This document shows, piece by piece, positions 30,415 through 37,820 of a DNA stretch of 64,000 nucleotides. Below the pieces are notes generated by a model, which was not told where the DNA came from, searched no databases, and saw nothing but the letters and a program-made list of their open reading frames with translations. The stretch comes from Methylobacillus flagellatus. Its GTDB lineage: Bacteria; Pseudomonadota; Gammaproteobacteria; Burkholderiales; Methylophilaceae. The translations under genes were made by a program, and so were the position numbers. The stretch's first letter is position 1, and the number at the start of each line of letters is the position of its first letter. The DNA lies in the NCBI RefSeq assembly GCF_005502435.1, contig NZ_SCOU01000001.1, forward strand, positions 868,001-932,000. The letters are read 5' to 3'.

Positions 30415-30747
30415 GCTTGGCAGGGCGTAATACGGCGCAATGCCCATTGATTATTGCGCCCTGCAGCGGCTTTAAAGTCAACATCATCAGGAATAGGGTC
30501 GGACTCAATGTCTAGGACCTGGTTATCGTTCTCGTACCCTATCCCACATCTGCAGTTATACCCTATCCCTGCCACCCGTACCGTCAGTCTCTCCGATTAC
30601 AAAAATTAACCCTGAACGCCACGATTGAATAGACGGCAACAGCGTCAATGTGCAGAATGACCAGCGCAATACCTTGCCCTCAGCGCGGGAGACACTTCAT
30701 CCAACCCGTGTTAGGTAAGCTTATAAAAAACAATAATCGGGGGAGCA
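30415..30747. other. Intergenic region with an inverted repeat
   Basis: 333 bp without a supportable gene. It holds a perfect 8-bp inverted repeat GGCGCAAT/ATTGCGCC (30434-30441 and 30453-30460), which can alternatively pair more widely as AGGGCG.../...CGCCCT and could be a terminator stem without a T tract. It also holds two direct copies of TACCCTATCCC (near 30535-30570). Confidence 0.5.
30434..30460. repeat. Inverted repeat after the DUF2846-like gene
   Basis: Perfect 8-bp arms GGCGCAAT and ATTGCGCC around an 11-nt loop, 20 bp beyond the lipoprotein stop codon. Probably a transcript-end hairpin. Confidence 0.55.
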
Positions 30748-31287
30748 ATGAAAATATTTTTTGGTTCGATCATCATCTTGATCGGGTACGTTTATTCCCA
30801 GGAGATGCATAACATCTTGTTTTTTATCGTCGCTCTTGGTGTCGGTGGCTGGTTGATTTGGCAGCCATTTGCCAATTTGCTGAAGCAATCCAAGAAGAAA
30901 GAGGAGTGGTCTGGACTGGTGGGCGACTGTAAATATCAGCACTACCATCAAAGCACGGGCATCGCAGTCAACCTTTCCACGCGGCAGATCTATTTGCTGG
31001 ATGGCGATGATTTCAAGAAATATGACTTCAGCGACGTGCGCGAGTGGACCTACAACTTATTGACCGGAGGCACCTCCATCAGTAATAGGACCTTGGCCGA
31101 GGGTGCACACAACCATCGTCAAAACAAAGCAAATGAAGCGGGGTCTGGCTTCTTTGTCAAAGTGAAAGACATTGACCGCCCTGAGTGGAGAGTCGCTTTT
31201 CCTTACAGCCCTAATAACAACAAGAAGACCGAGTTGGAGCTGAAAAGATGGATGGAGATATTCCAGCAGAATATCAATGAAAAATAG
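30748..31287 (+). CDS. Hypothetical membrane protein (DUF4755-like)
   Basis: 179 residues: two N-terminal membrane helices (about residues 2-18 and 22-40), then a soluble domain with IAVNLSTRQIYLLDGDDFKKYDFSDVREWTY and FFVKVKDIDRPEWRVAFP. This resembles the DUF4755 family, of unknown function. A GGGGGAG ribosome binding site lies upstream. Base composition is lower in GC than its neighbours, hinting at acquisition. Confidence 0.65.
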   Translation: MKIFFGSIIILIGYVYSQEMHNILFFIVALGVGGWLIWQPFANLLKQSKKKEEWSGLVGDCKYQHYHQSTGIAVNLSTRQIYLLDGDDFKKYDFSDVREWTYNLLTGGTSISNRTLAEGAHNHRQNKANEAGSGFFVKVKDIDRPEWRVAFPYSPNNNKKTELELKRWMEIFQQNINEK

Positions 31288-31300
31288 TTGTGACTAAGGC

Positions 31301-31346
31301 ACTCAACACGACTTATGTCTTAAAGCCTATATTGGTCGTGTTGAGT
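31301..31346. repeat. Long inverted repeat between convergent genes
   Basis: Perfect 12-bp arms ACTCAACACGAC (31301-31312) and GTCGTGTTGAGT (31335-31346) surround a 22-nt loop, 13 bp after the DUF4755-like stop codon. No T tract follows on either strand; a factor-dependent terminator or 3'-end hairpin is most likely. Confidence 0.75.
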
Positions 31347-31545
31347 TACTGTTCTAGCAACGCCTTTCGCTAGTGCTCACTGAATGCATACAGCACGTCA
31401 CGCTCTTCTACATCCAAAAAATAGCTGACCACGCACTGCGCGGCCAGCTTAAGGAGGAGAGTTGAATTGCATAGAGCTAAAGAGATAGCGCTAAAGAGCA
31501 GGTAAAGCCAAACAACGGTATTGCAGTAAAGCAGGGACTACGGAC

Positions 31546-32406
31546 TTAAGCCGCCACGCGTATGGTGGGCCTGAAAACCTGGAGGGTTTGCAGCTCGCGG
31601 GCAATCGACGGCTTGCCCAGTAGATAGCCTTGCAGCAGCGTGGCGCCGGATTGGATGGCGATCTCCAGCTGCGTTTGGGTTTCAATGCCGGTGATCACGG
31701 GCTGCGCGCCCAGGTCACGCACCAGACTCACCAGATTGACCAGCCCTTTGCGCAGGCCCGCATGCTGCTCTGCCTCCTGGATCAGGCTATGGTCGAGTTT
31801 GACGAATTCAGGTGAAAGTTTCCACAAGCGGTCCAGATTGGAGCGCTTGGCACCAAAGCCGTCGATGGCGATGTGGTAGCCGCGTTCGCGGTAATTCTGC
31901 ACCGCTTCCTGCAACTGCTTGTCCTGCTCGATCACACGTTCACGGATCTCGATCACCACGCGCTTGGTGGGCACCGAATTGGTATGCAGGATGCGCTCGA
32001 ACACGCGGCCATGCGCATTCACGCTTAGTAGCAGGCTGGGGTGCACGTTGAGGAACAGCAAGCCGTTCTCGGCATGGATCTGGCGGAAATTCAGCACGTG
32101 CAGGGTGCGGGCGATGCGATCGAACTTGACCAATCGACCCGCCTGCTCGGCATAGCTGAAGGCGAATTCCGGGCTGATGGTCTGCTCGCGGCCCAGTGAA
32201 GGACGCAGCAGCGCCTCGTGGCCGAACAGCTCGCCTGCAGCGCTATCGTAGATGGCCTGGAACGCGCTGTTCAGCTCGATGCCCAGAAAGCGGCTGGTGA
32301 ACAGCCCGCCCTCCGGTTCTTCCAGGCCGTAGTCGTCCAGGTCCAGGAACAGGGCCTCACGCAGCTGGGCGCGCAGTGCTTCCAGGTGGCTCAAGGTCTG
32401 AGTCAT
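31546..32406 (-). CDS. EAL-domain protein with a degenerate active-site loop
   Basis: From the ATG at 32406, chosen for an AAGGA ribosome binding site 8 nt upstream, it has 286 residues. A single EAL domain keeps Glu64 (HEALLRP), Asn120, Glu153 (VVIEIRE), Asp182, Lys203, Glu242 and Gln259. The second metal-binding Asp of DDFG is Gly183, and loop 6 reads DGFGAKRSNL instead of DDFGxGxSSL. It therefore may bind cyclic di-GMP but hydrolyse it poorly or not at all. No GGDEF or sensor domain is present. It starts 27 bp after the CysP-like gene and is probably cotranscribed with it. Confidence 0.85.
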   Translation of the reverse strand: MTQTLSHLEALRAQLREALFLDLDDYGLEEPEGGLFTSRFLGIELNSAFQAIYDSAAGELFGHEALLRPSLGREQTISPEFAFSYAEQAGRLVKFDRIARTLHVLNFRQIHAENGLLFLNVHPSLLLSVNAHGRVFERILHTNSVPTKRVVIEIRERVIEQDKQLQEAVQNYRERGYHIAIDGFGAKRSNLDRLWKLSPEFVKLDHSLIQEAEQHAGLRKGLVNLVSLVRDLGAQPVITGIETQTQLEIAIQSGATLLQGYLLGKPSIARELQTLQVFRPTIRVAA

Positions 32407-32433
32407 GTTTATCATCCTTTTTTGCTTCAACAG

Positions 32434-33417
32434 TTACTTGAGATAGATCTGGTCAAACTGGCCGCCATCGGCGAAATGGGTCTTCTGGGCTTTGGTCCAG
32501 CCACCGAAGACCTCGTCGATGGTGAACAGGTCCAGCGCACGGAAATCCGCCTGATGCTTGGCCGCAATCGCTTCTACACGTGGACGCAGTGCATGCTTGA
32601 CGGCCAGTTCCTGCCCGGCTTCGCTGTAGTGATAGTCCAGATACGCCTGTGCCAGTGCGCGCGTCTTGCGCTTGTCGACCACGTTATCCACCAGCGCGAC
32701 CGGGTTCTCGGCCAGCACACTCACCGATGGGTAGACCACGTCGAACTGGTCGGCGCCGAACTCTTTCTTGATCAGCGCCACTTCGTTCTCGAACGTCAGC
32801 AGCACATCGCCGATGCCGCGCTGCACGAAAGTGGTGGTCGCGCCACGACCACCGGCGTCCAGCACGGGCACGTTCTTGAACAGCCTGGCGACAAAGTCTT
32901 TGGCCTTGGCTTCATCGCCGCCCTTCCTCACCACATAGCCCCATGCCGCCAGATAGCTGTAACGGCCATTGCCCGAGGTCTTGGGGTTGGGGATCACGAT
33001 GGCAACACCGGGCTTGATCAGGTCGTCCCAGTCGCGGATACGCCTGGGGTTATCCTTGCGCACCAGGAACACGGTGGTCGATGCCGTGGGTGCGCTGCCA
33101 TACGGCAGACGCTTCTGCCAGTCCTTGGGGATCAGCTTGGCGCGTTCATAGAGAATGTCGATGTCGGTCGCCTGGTTCATGCTGATGATGTCGGCCTCCA
33201 GACCGTCCACCACGGCACGTGCCTGCTTGCTGGAACCGCCATGTGACTGATTGATGGTGACCTTGTTGCCGGTCTTCTGCTGCCAGTCTTTGATGAAGGC
33301 CTGATTGAAATCCTTGTAGAACTCGCGCGTCACGTCATAGGAAACATTCAGCAGGGATTGGTCGGCGTGGGCGCTGCCTGCAAATAGCAACGCGGCAATG
33401 GCTAACTTCTTGAACAT
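32434..33417 (-). CDS. cysP: Thiosulfate/sulfate-binding periplasmic protein, CysP type
   Basis: 327 residues with a signal peptide ending AHA near residue 18. It belongs to the Sbp/CysP family, and the pocket motifs follow the CysP pattern rather than Sbp: NQATDID (81-87), TSGNGRYSYLAAWG (with Asn150) and LLTFENEV (Phe209), where Sbp has [20 protein letters not shown] and a Trp. CysP prefers thiosulfate and hands it to CysTWA. The gene is unlinked to cysTWA (4 kb away) and followed by an EAL gene. Confidence 0.88.
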   Translation of the reverse strand: MFKKLAIAALLFAGSAHADQSLLNVSYDVTREFYKDFNQAFIKDWQQKTGNKVTINQSHGGSSKQARAVVDGLEADIISMNQATDIDILYERAKLIPKDWQKRLPYGSAPTASTTVFLVRKDNPRRIRDWDDLIKPGVAIVIPNPKTSGNGRYSYLAAWGYVVRKGGDEAKAKDFVARLFKNVPVLDAGGRGATTTFVQRGIGDVLLTFENEVALIKKEFGADQFDVVYPSVSVLAENPVALVDNVVDKRKTRALAQAYLDYHYSEAGQELAVKHALRPRVEAIAAKHQADFRALDLFTIDEVFGGWTKAQKTHFADGGQFDQIYLK

Positions 33418-33451
33418 GGTGCTCTCATCGGTTTATCTATGGGATGAGCGC

Positions 33452-33488
33452 ACTTTAATCAGGCGTTAAAACAATGTAAAAGAATATA
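33452..33488 (-). promoter_or_regulatory. cysP promoter with element shared with the yezD operon
   Basis: On the minus strand TTTACA (33475-33480) and TAAAGT (33452-33457) are spaced by 17 bp and preceded by TATATTC (33482-33488). ATTGTTT and TAAAGTGCGC recur with identical spacing (11 intervening bases) before yezD. This is a good sigma-70-like promoter in a sulfur-related context. Confidence 0.65.
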
Positions 33489-33615
33489 AAAAAATATGTA
33501 TATAACTTAAATTGATTTTATGGGGGTATGAGTTAAACATAGCGGCGGTGGCCTGCCATAGCAGCGTGGTCAAAAAATAGCGGCATTGCTCCCAGCCTTT
33601 TCAGGCTGGCCTGCC

Positions 33616-34410
33616 TCAGCTCACAAAATACCGGCTAGGTTCCACGCCCAGCGTTCGTCTGAACATGGCCGTAAAAGCACTGGCACTGGCATAACCGAGC
33701 GCGTCGGCCACCTGCGCCACAGGCTGTTGCGACGCCAGGCGTGCCAGCGCTTCGATCAGGCGCGCCTGCTGACGCCATTGCCGGAAACTCAGGCCGGTCT
33801 CCTTTTCGAAGCGGCGCGCCAGGGTGCGTGCGCTCATGGCCAGCTGGTCAGCCAGCGTTTCGATGGTCACCGCCGCTTCCGGCTGCTGGATCATCTGCTG
33901 ACAGACGCGCATGAGTTTTTCGCTGGCCGGTAGCGGCAGGTGCAAGGCCGGGGTGCCCAGAAAGCGGATCTCCTGCAGCGCCAGCTGGGCGATGAGTCCG
34001 CCACGGCCGGCTTCGTCGTAGTTGGTGGGCAACTCGCACAAGGACAGGATCAACTGACGCAGCAGCGGGCCGACTTCGACCAGGCTGCATTGCGCACCGA
34101 AGCGCGCCGCGATGTCGGCACGGATATACAGCGTGCGCATCTCCACTTTGCCCAGCGCGTCCACGCAGTGCGTGATGCCGGGCGGCACCCACACCGCGCG
34201 TAGCGGCGGGATCACCCAGCAGCCCACATCGGTTTCGATGCGCATGACGCCACTGCCCGCATAAATAAGCTGCGCACGCGGATGGCAATGACGCGGTGCA
34301 TGCAGGCCGACAAAATCGGAAGCCTTGGCAGTCACGGCATGCGGCAGGGTCTGGTAATCATCCAGCGGCATGCCGTAATCACGCGTGTGGTCTATGAGCT
34401 GGTTTGTCAT
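33616..34410 (-). CDS. AraC-family transcriptional regulator
   Basis: From the ATG at 34410 (GAG-type ribosome binding site just upstream) it has 264 residues; an ATG at 34437 would add nine. An N-terminal cupin-like domain (HPRAQLIYAGSGVMRIETDVGCWVIPP) is followed by two AraC helix-turn-helices (ETLADQLAMSARTLARRFEKETG and QVADALGYASASAFTAMFRR). It is divergent from an MFS exporter and probably controls it, as in NimR/NimT-like pairs. Confidence 0.88.
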   Translation of the reverse strand: MTNQLIDHTRDYGMPLDDYQTLPHAVTAKASDFVGLHAPRHCHPRAQLIYAGSGVMRIETDVGCWVIPPLRAVWVPPGITHCVDALGKVEMRTLYIRADIAARFGAQCSLVEVGPLLRQLILSLCELPTNYDEAGRGGLIAQLALQEIRFLGTPALHLPLPASEKLMRVCQQMIQQPEAAVTIETLADQLAMSARTLARRFEKETGLSFRQWRQQARLIEALARLASQQPVAQVADALGYASASAFTAMFRRTLGVEPSRYFVS

Positions 34411-34420
34411 TTTCTCGATA

Positions 34421-34453
34421 TTTTTTGTCAAGACCATATTGATTGAGACAAAT
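34421..34453. promoter_or_regulatory. Candidate operator between the araC-like and MFS genes
   Basis: An imperfect dyad, TTTTGTC-AA on the left and TTGAGACAAA on the right, lies in the 93-bp divergent region. It is a plausible site for the AraC-type regulator but rests on symmetry only. Confidence 0.35.
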
Positions 34454-34503
34454 TATACTGCTGGGCTCGATTTGTATACTGCTTAAAACCACAGGTTCTG
34501 TTT

Positions 34504-35712
34504 ATGGCGACCATCACTGCCGGGGCGACCCGCCCATCCAAAACGCATTACCCCGTGATCGCGGCGATCAGTGTTTCGCACTTTTTGAACGACATGATGC
34601 AGTCGGTGCTGCTCGCGATCTACCCTATCCTCAAGCTGCACTTAAGCCTGAGTTTCACGCAGATCGGCCTGATCACGCTGGCGTTCCAACTGACCGGTTC
34701 CGTGCTGCAACCGCTGATCGGCATGTATGCCGACCGTAAATCACGGCCTTACACGCTGCCCATGAGCATGCTGCTGACTTTATCAGGCCTGCTGGTGCTG
34801 GCCACGGCCACGCATTTCCATGCGGTACTGGTGGCTGCCATGCTGATCGGCATGGGTTCTTCGGTGTTTCATCCGGAATCGTCACGCGTGGCGCGCCTAG
34901 CGGCCGGGCAGCAACCCGGCCTAGCACAGTCCATCTTCCAGGTGGGCGGCAATATGGGCAGCGCGGTCGGCCCCTTGCTGGCGGCGTTGTTGATCCTGCC
35001 ACGCGGCTTGGCCAGCGTGGCCTGGCTGTCGCTGGCGGCGTTGATCGGTGCCGTGCTGCTGACCCTGGCGGGCCGCTGGGCGCATGCGCACATGGCCAGC
35101 CTGCCAGCGCGGGCACGCCAGATGGTGGACCATGGTTTGTCACGGCGTACCGTGCTGGTGTCGCTGGGGGTGCTGTTCGTGCTGATCTTTTCCAAGTTCG
35201 TGTACATGGCCAGCCTAAGCAACTACTACACCTTCTACCTGATCGAAAAATTCCAGCTCAGCACGCACAGCGCACAGCTGTACCTGTTCGTATTCCTGTT
35301 CGCGGTGGCCGCTGGCACCCTGCTGGGCGGCCCGGTCGGCGACCGCATCGGTCGCAAGCGCGTGATCTGGTGGTCTATCCTGGGCGTGGCGCCGTTCACG
35401 CTGCTGCTGCCGTATGCCAACCTGTTCTGGACCGGCGTGCTGTCCGTGATCATCGGGCTGGTGCTGTCCTCGGCGTTCTCGGCCATTCTGGTGTATGCGC
35501 AGGAGCTGGTGCCGGGCAAGGTGGCCACCATCTCCGGGCTGTTCTTCGGGCTGGCGTTCGGCACTGCCGGCATTTCGGCGGCCCTGCTGGGCATGCTAGT
35601 GGACAGTCACGGCTTGCAGCTGGTGTATCAGATTTGCGCGTTCATGCCGCTGATCGGGGTGGTGACCATATTCCTGCCGGATATCAAGGAGACCCATGCC
35701 AGTGGCCACTGA
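34504..35712 (+). CDS. MFS transporter, Fsr (fosmidomycin resistance) type
   Basis: 402 residues, twelve predicted membrane helices, with the Fsr-like N-terminus (SHFLNDMMQSVLLAIYPILK), the MFS motif GMYADRKSR after helix 2 and GDRIGRKR after helix 8. Fsr-type proteins export drugs such as fosmidomycin in E. coli; the natural substrate is unknown. It is divergent from the AraC regulator and 188 bp upstream of the encapsulin operon. Confidence 0.87.
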   Translation: MATITAGATRPSKTHYPVIAAISVSHFLNDMMQSVLLAIYPILKLHLSLSFTQIGLITLAFQLTGSVLQPLIGMYADRKSRPYTLPMSMLLTLSGLLVLATATHFHAVLVAAMLIGMGSSVFHPESSRVARLAAGQQPGLAQSIFQVGGNMGSAVGPLLAALLILPRGLASVAWLSLAALIGAVLLTLAGRWAHAHMASLPARARQMVDHGLSRRTVLVSLGVLFVLIFSKFVYMASLSNYYTFYLIEKFQLSTHSAQLYLFVFLFAVAAGTLLGGPVGDRIGRKRVIWWSILGVAPFTLLLPYANLFWTGVLSVIIGLVLSSAFSAILVYAQELVPGKVATISGLFFGLAFGTAGISAALLGMLVDSHGLQLVYQICAFMPLIGVVTIFLPDIKETHASGH

Positions 35713-35771
35713 GGCTGTGGGAACGATGATAATTTTTTGCTAATGACTATCGTGAACCGCACAATCTAGGC

Positions 35772-35900
35772 TATATTCACTTTTACGGCGCTGCCAAGGC
35801 AGGCCCACATATGCAATACGTTTAGCGCGAGCTGACCGGACAACCGGAAGCCAGTGTGTCGAGAGACCACTGGCTTTTTTGTTTTTTATCACCTGAGAAC
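35772..35900 (+). promoter_or_regulatory. Leader/promoter region of the cysE-encapsulin-desulfurase operon
   Basis: TATATTC (35772-35778) and CTTTTAC resemble the AT-rich elements before cysP. A possible -10 (ACATAT, about 35808-35813) lies 17-19 bp after TACGGC/TTTACG. A CCGG-ACAA-CCGG mini-hairpin and then a strong terminator follow, ending 13 bp before the cysE ATG. I could not match the leader to a known riboswitch class. Confidence 0.4.
35848..35887 (+). terminator. Intrinsic terminator just upstream of the encapsulin operon's first gene
   Basis: A perfect 9-bp stem AAGCCAGTG/CACTGGCTT with an 11-nt loop is followed by TTTTT-G-TTTTTT. It could end the MFS transcript or act as an attenuator for the operon. 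Only 13 bp separate it from the cysE ATG, too little for a separate promoter. Confidence 0.85.
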
Positions 35901-36875
35901 ATGACGCAAACCCTACCGACATTGACCACCCAGTTGCAAATCGCCGACATTGTCACGGCATTGCGTGAGGCACGCCTCAGCGCGCTGGACAGCCGCCAGC
36001 GTCGTGACAAACCGCCCAAACTGCCATCGCGCAAGGCGCTGACCGAGGTGGTGGAAGGCCTGGGTGCAGCCCTGTTCCCAAACCGTCTTGGCCTGCCTGA
36101 CCTGAACCCGGAAGGCATCGATTATTTTGTCGGTCATAGTCTGGATGTGGCGCTGCGCAGCCTGCTCGCACAGATCAAGCTGGAACTGTGTTTTGTGGCC
36201 GATCTGCAAGGCAGCGACTCAGTGTTACAGGAGGAGGCGCAGCATATCCTGCGTGAATTCGCGCATCAGTTACCACAGATACGCAAGCTGCTCGACACCG
36301 ATATCCAGGCTGCTTTCGATGGTGACCCGGCGGCGCGCAGCATAGACGAAGTGCTGGTGTGCTACCCGGGCATCCACGCCATCATCCATCATCGCCTGGC
36401 CCATGCGCTGCACAAGCAAGGTGTGCCGCTGATCGCCCGCATGATCGCCGAGATCGCGCATTCTGCCACCGGCATCGACATCCATCCGGGCGCCACCATA
36501 GGCGAGCAGTTCTTCATCGACCATGGCACAGGCGTCGTGATAGGCGAGACCAGCATCATTGGTCGCCATGTACGCATCTACCAGGCGGTGACGCTGGGCG
36601 CCAAACGCTTCCCCACTGATGACCATGGCAAGCTGACCAAGGGTCACGCACGTCATCCTGTCGTCGAAGATGACGTGGTGATCTACGCCGGCGCCACCAT
36701 CCTGGGCCGCATCACCATAGGCCGCGGTTCTGTCGTCGGCGGTAATGTCTGGCTCACTTATAGCGTACCGCCAGGCAGCAATATCAATCAGGCCAGAATG
36801 GCAGGCGCACCGGCAGAATCCGCCGGTCTTGCGTCGCGTCAGGATGGCACCCTACCCAACTTGCAACTCAACTAA
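35901..36875 (+). CDS. cysE: Serine O-acetyltransferase (EpsC/SrpH-like CysE)
   Basis: From the ATG at 35901, preceded by a GAG-containing ribosome binding site, it has 324 residues. A longer frame begins inside the terminator hairpin and is not credible. An N-terminal helical domain of about 170 residues precedes a left-handed beta-helix of hexapeptide repeats with GIDIHPGATIGEQFFIDHGTGVVIGETSIIGRHV. It makes O-acetylserine, the carbon acceptor for sulfide in cysteine synthesis. It is 18 bp upstream of the encapsulin gene, the known family 2A neighbourhood. Confidence 0.92.
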   Translation: MTQTLPTLTTQLQIADIVTALREARLSALDSRQRRDKPPKLPSRKALTEVVEGLGAALFPNRLGLPDLNPEGIDYFVGHSLDVALRSLLAQIKLELCFVADLQGSDSVLQEEAQHILREFAHQLPQIRKLLDTDIQAAFDGDPAARSIDEVLVCYPGIHAIIHHRLAHALHKQGVPLIARMIAEIAHSATGIDIHPGATIGEQFFIDHGTGVVIGETSIIGRHVRIYQAVTLGAKRFPTDDHGKLTKGHARHPVVEDDVVIYAGATILGRITIGRGSVVGGNVWLTYSVPPGSNINQARMAGAPAESAGLASRQDGTLPNLQLN

Positions 36876-36893
36876 CCCTCACAGGAGAATGCC

Positions 36894-37820
36894 ATGGCCA
36901 AACAGGAACATCAGGAACAACAACAGACCGCGCTGGGCGATGTCGCCGCCCGTACCCTTGCCAATGCGACCAAAACCGTTCCCATGCTTAGCACCATCAG
37001 CCCACGCTGGCTGGTGCATTTACTTAACTGGGTGCCGGTCGAAGCGGGTATCTACCGCGTCAATCAGGCCAAAGATCCGAATGCGATCACGGTGGATTGC
37101 TCCAACAAAGACGAGCGCGAATTGCCCGCCACCTTTGTGGATTACGAAGAATGGGGCCGCGAATATGTGCTGAATGCGGTCAATACCGTGGTTGACGTGC
37201 ATACGCGCGTCTCCGACCTGTACAGCAGCCCGCATAACCAGATCAAGGAACAACTGCGCTTGACCATAGAAACGGTCAAGGAACGTCAGGAAAGCGAACT
37301 GATCAACAACAAGGAATACGGCCTGATTAACAACGTGGCCGCCAGCCAGCGCATCCAGTCGCGCACCGGCCAGCCTACGCCGGACGATCTGGACGAGCTG
37401 CTGACCAAGGTATGGAAAGAGCCTGCCTTCTTCCTGGCCCACCCACGCACCATCGCTGCCTTTGGCCGCGAGTGCACGCGTCGCGGCGTACCTCCGCCTA
37501 CCGTATCCCTGTTCGGTTCACAGTTCCTGACCTGGCGTGGCCTGCCGCTGATCCCCAGCGACAAGGTGCAGATCGTGGATGGCAAGAGCAGCATCCTGCT
37601 GCTGCGCGTGGGTGAAAGCCGTCAAGGCGTGGTGGGCCTGTATCAGCCCAACCTGCCGGGCCAGCAGACCATGGGCTTGTCGGTGCGCTTCATGGGCATC
37701 AACCACAAGGCCATCGCTTCCTATCTGGTTTCGTTGTATTGCTCATTGGCCATCCTGACCGATGACGCAATCGCTGTACTGGAGAATGTGAACGTAGGTC
37801 ACTACTATGACTACAAGTAA
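36894..37820 (+). CDS. srpI: Family 2A encapsulin shell protein (SrpI-like)
   Basis: 308 residues matching the SrpI-type HK97-fold encapsulin: N-arm (TALGDVAARTLANATKTVPML), ISPRWLVHLLNWVPVEAGIYRVN, the E-loop/P-domain region (EEWGREYVLNAVNTVVDVHTRVSDLYS), NNKEYGLINN, and the C-terminal ASYLVSLYCSLAILTDDAIAVLENV. There is no cyclic-nucleotide-binding insertion, so it is 2A rather than 2B. The protein self-assembles into a closed shell that stores cargo. A strong AGGAG ribosome binding site precedes it. No phage genes surround it. Its last 14 bases overlap the cargo gene. Confidence 0.93.
   Translation: MAKQEHQEQQQTALGDVAARTLANATKTVPMLSTISPRWLVHLLNWVPVEAGIYRVNQAKDPNAITVDCSNKDERELPATFVDYEEWGREYVLNAVNTVVDVHTRVSDLYSSPHNQIKEQLRLTIETVKERQESELINNKEYGLINNVAASQRIQSRTGQPTPDDLDELLTKVWKEPAFFLAHPRTIAAFGRECTRRGVPPPTVSLFGSQFLTWRGLPLIPSDKVQIVDGKSSILLLRVGESRQGVVGLYQPNLPGQQTMGLSVRFMGINHKAIASYLVSLYCSLAILTDDAIAVLENVNVGHYYDYK

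Noticed and set aside
32434-33417. A second sulfate-binding protein with altered pocket residues, possibly a new ligand specificity.
   Set aside because: The altered motifs (NQxTD, TSGNxRYxYLAAWG, FENE) match the known CysP thiosulfate-binding type, so no new class is needed.
35772-35900. A known SAM, SAH, cobalamin or glycine riboswitch before cysE.
   Set aside because: The leader is short and I could not match the conserved cores of these classes; only the terminator hairpin is firm.
36894-37820. HK97-fold protein as evidence of a prophage.
   Set aside because: No portal, terminase, protease, tail or integrase genes are nearby, and the cysE/desulfurase neighbours fit a family 2A encapsulin.
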